In this document: positions 12,410-12,501 of the stretch, in pieces
Numbering within the stretch: position 1 is the stretch's first letter
How the letters are laid out: each line of letters begins with the position of its first letter
From: BRHc4a sp049325055
Lineage (GTDB): Bacteria; Bacillota; Desulfotomaculia; Desulfotomaculales; Desulfocucumaceae
DNA: 12,501 nt
Direction: 5' to 3'
Assembly (NCBI GenBank): GCA_049325055.1
Contig: JBMOPB010000014.1
Location: 1-12,501 of the forward strand
Program-made: the position numbers and the translations under genes
The notes under the pieces: generated by a model
Databases searched by the model: none
Seen by the model: the letters and a program-made list of their open reading frames with translations, nothing else
Told to the model about the DNA's origin: nothing

Positions 12410-12501
12410 AGGCGAATTTCCATAAAAAATTCCCGCCAGGGTTTAACATAACAAATGTATAGCAATATGACAAGATCTTTTACAAAAGGTAGTTGACTAA
12501 G

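Overview
The window looks like chromosomal DNA from a spore-forming, anaerobic-type Firmicute, most like the Peptococcaceae (Pelotomaculum/Desulfotomaculum group). This is inferred from the recJ-rel-dtd-glyoxalase-II-like gene order, strong AGGAGG-type ribosome binding sites, frequent TTG starts, a SleB-type cortex hydrolase, and protein sequences that read like that group. No database search was possible, so the genus is an inference.

Positions 1-4550 are a loosely packed accessory stretch. It begins with the 5' part of a comM (yifB) reading frame on the minus strand that lacks the usual first ~90 residues. Next come a 45-residue membrane protein (minus), a SleB-like cell-wall hydrolase with a clear sigma-A promoter (plus), a remnant of a divergent peptide deformylase (minus), a standalone PAS-domain protein (plus), and a possible sigma-factor fragment (minus). 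After these lies the most unusual object in the window: a methyl-accepting chemotaxis protein cut in two inside its HAMP domain, with the halves in swapped order. The cytoplasmic signalling half (3926-3060, minus) comes first and the membrane sensor half (3036-2353, minus) follows 23 nt later, each with its own ribosome binding site. A coiled-coil, tail-anchored hypothetical protein (plus) and yraN (minus) end this part. yraN and comM are usually neighbours, so this stretch appears to have opened up between them.

Positions 4916-11244 are a compact plus-strand housekeeping cluster, probably read from a promoter at about 5009-5038. It holds recJ (single-strand DNA exonuclease with a helicase-C-like C-terminal extension), rel (bifunctional (p)ppGpp synthetase/hydrolase, both active sites intact), dtd (D-aminoacyl-tRNA deacylase) and a glyoxalase-II-like metallo-beta-lactamase-fold hydrolase. 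The gaps between rel, dtd and the hydrolase gene contain short hairpin-forming sequences. A palindromic terminator follows the last gene.

Positions 11400-11850 are a gene-poor stretch, visibly richer in A+T than its neighbours, with several stem-loops and scraps of reading frame. It may be the relic of a mobile element, possibly of IS200/IS605 type. An Lrp/AsnC-family regulator (11854-12342) follows, and then a tiny open frame that overlaps a terminator. The rest of the window, to 12501, holds no recognisable gene. I saw no tRNA, rRNA or CRISPR array.
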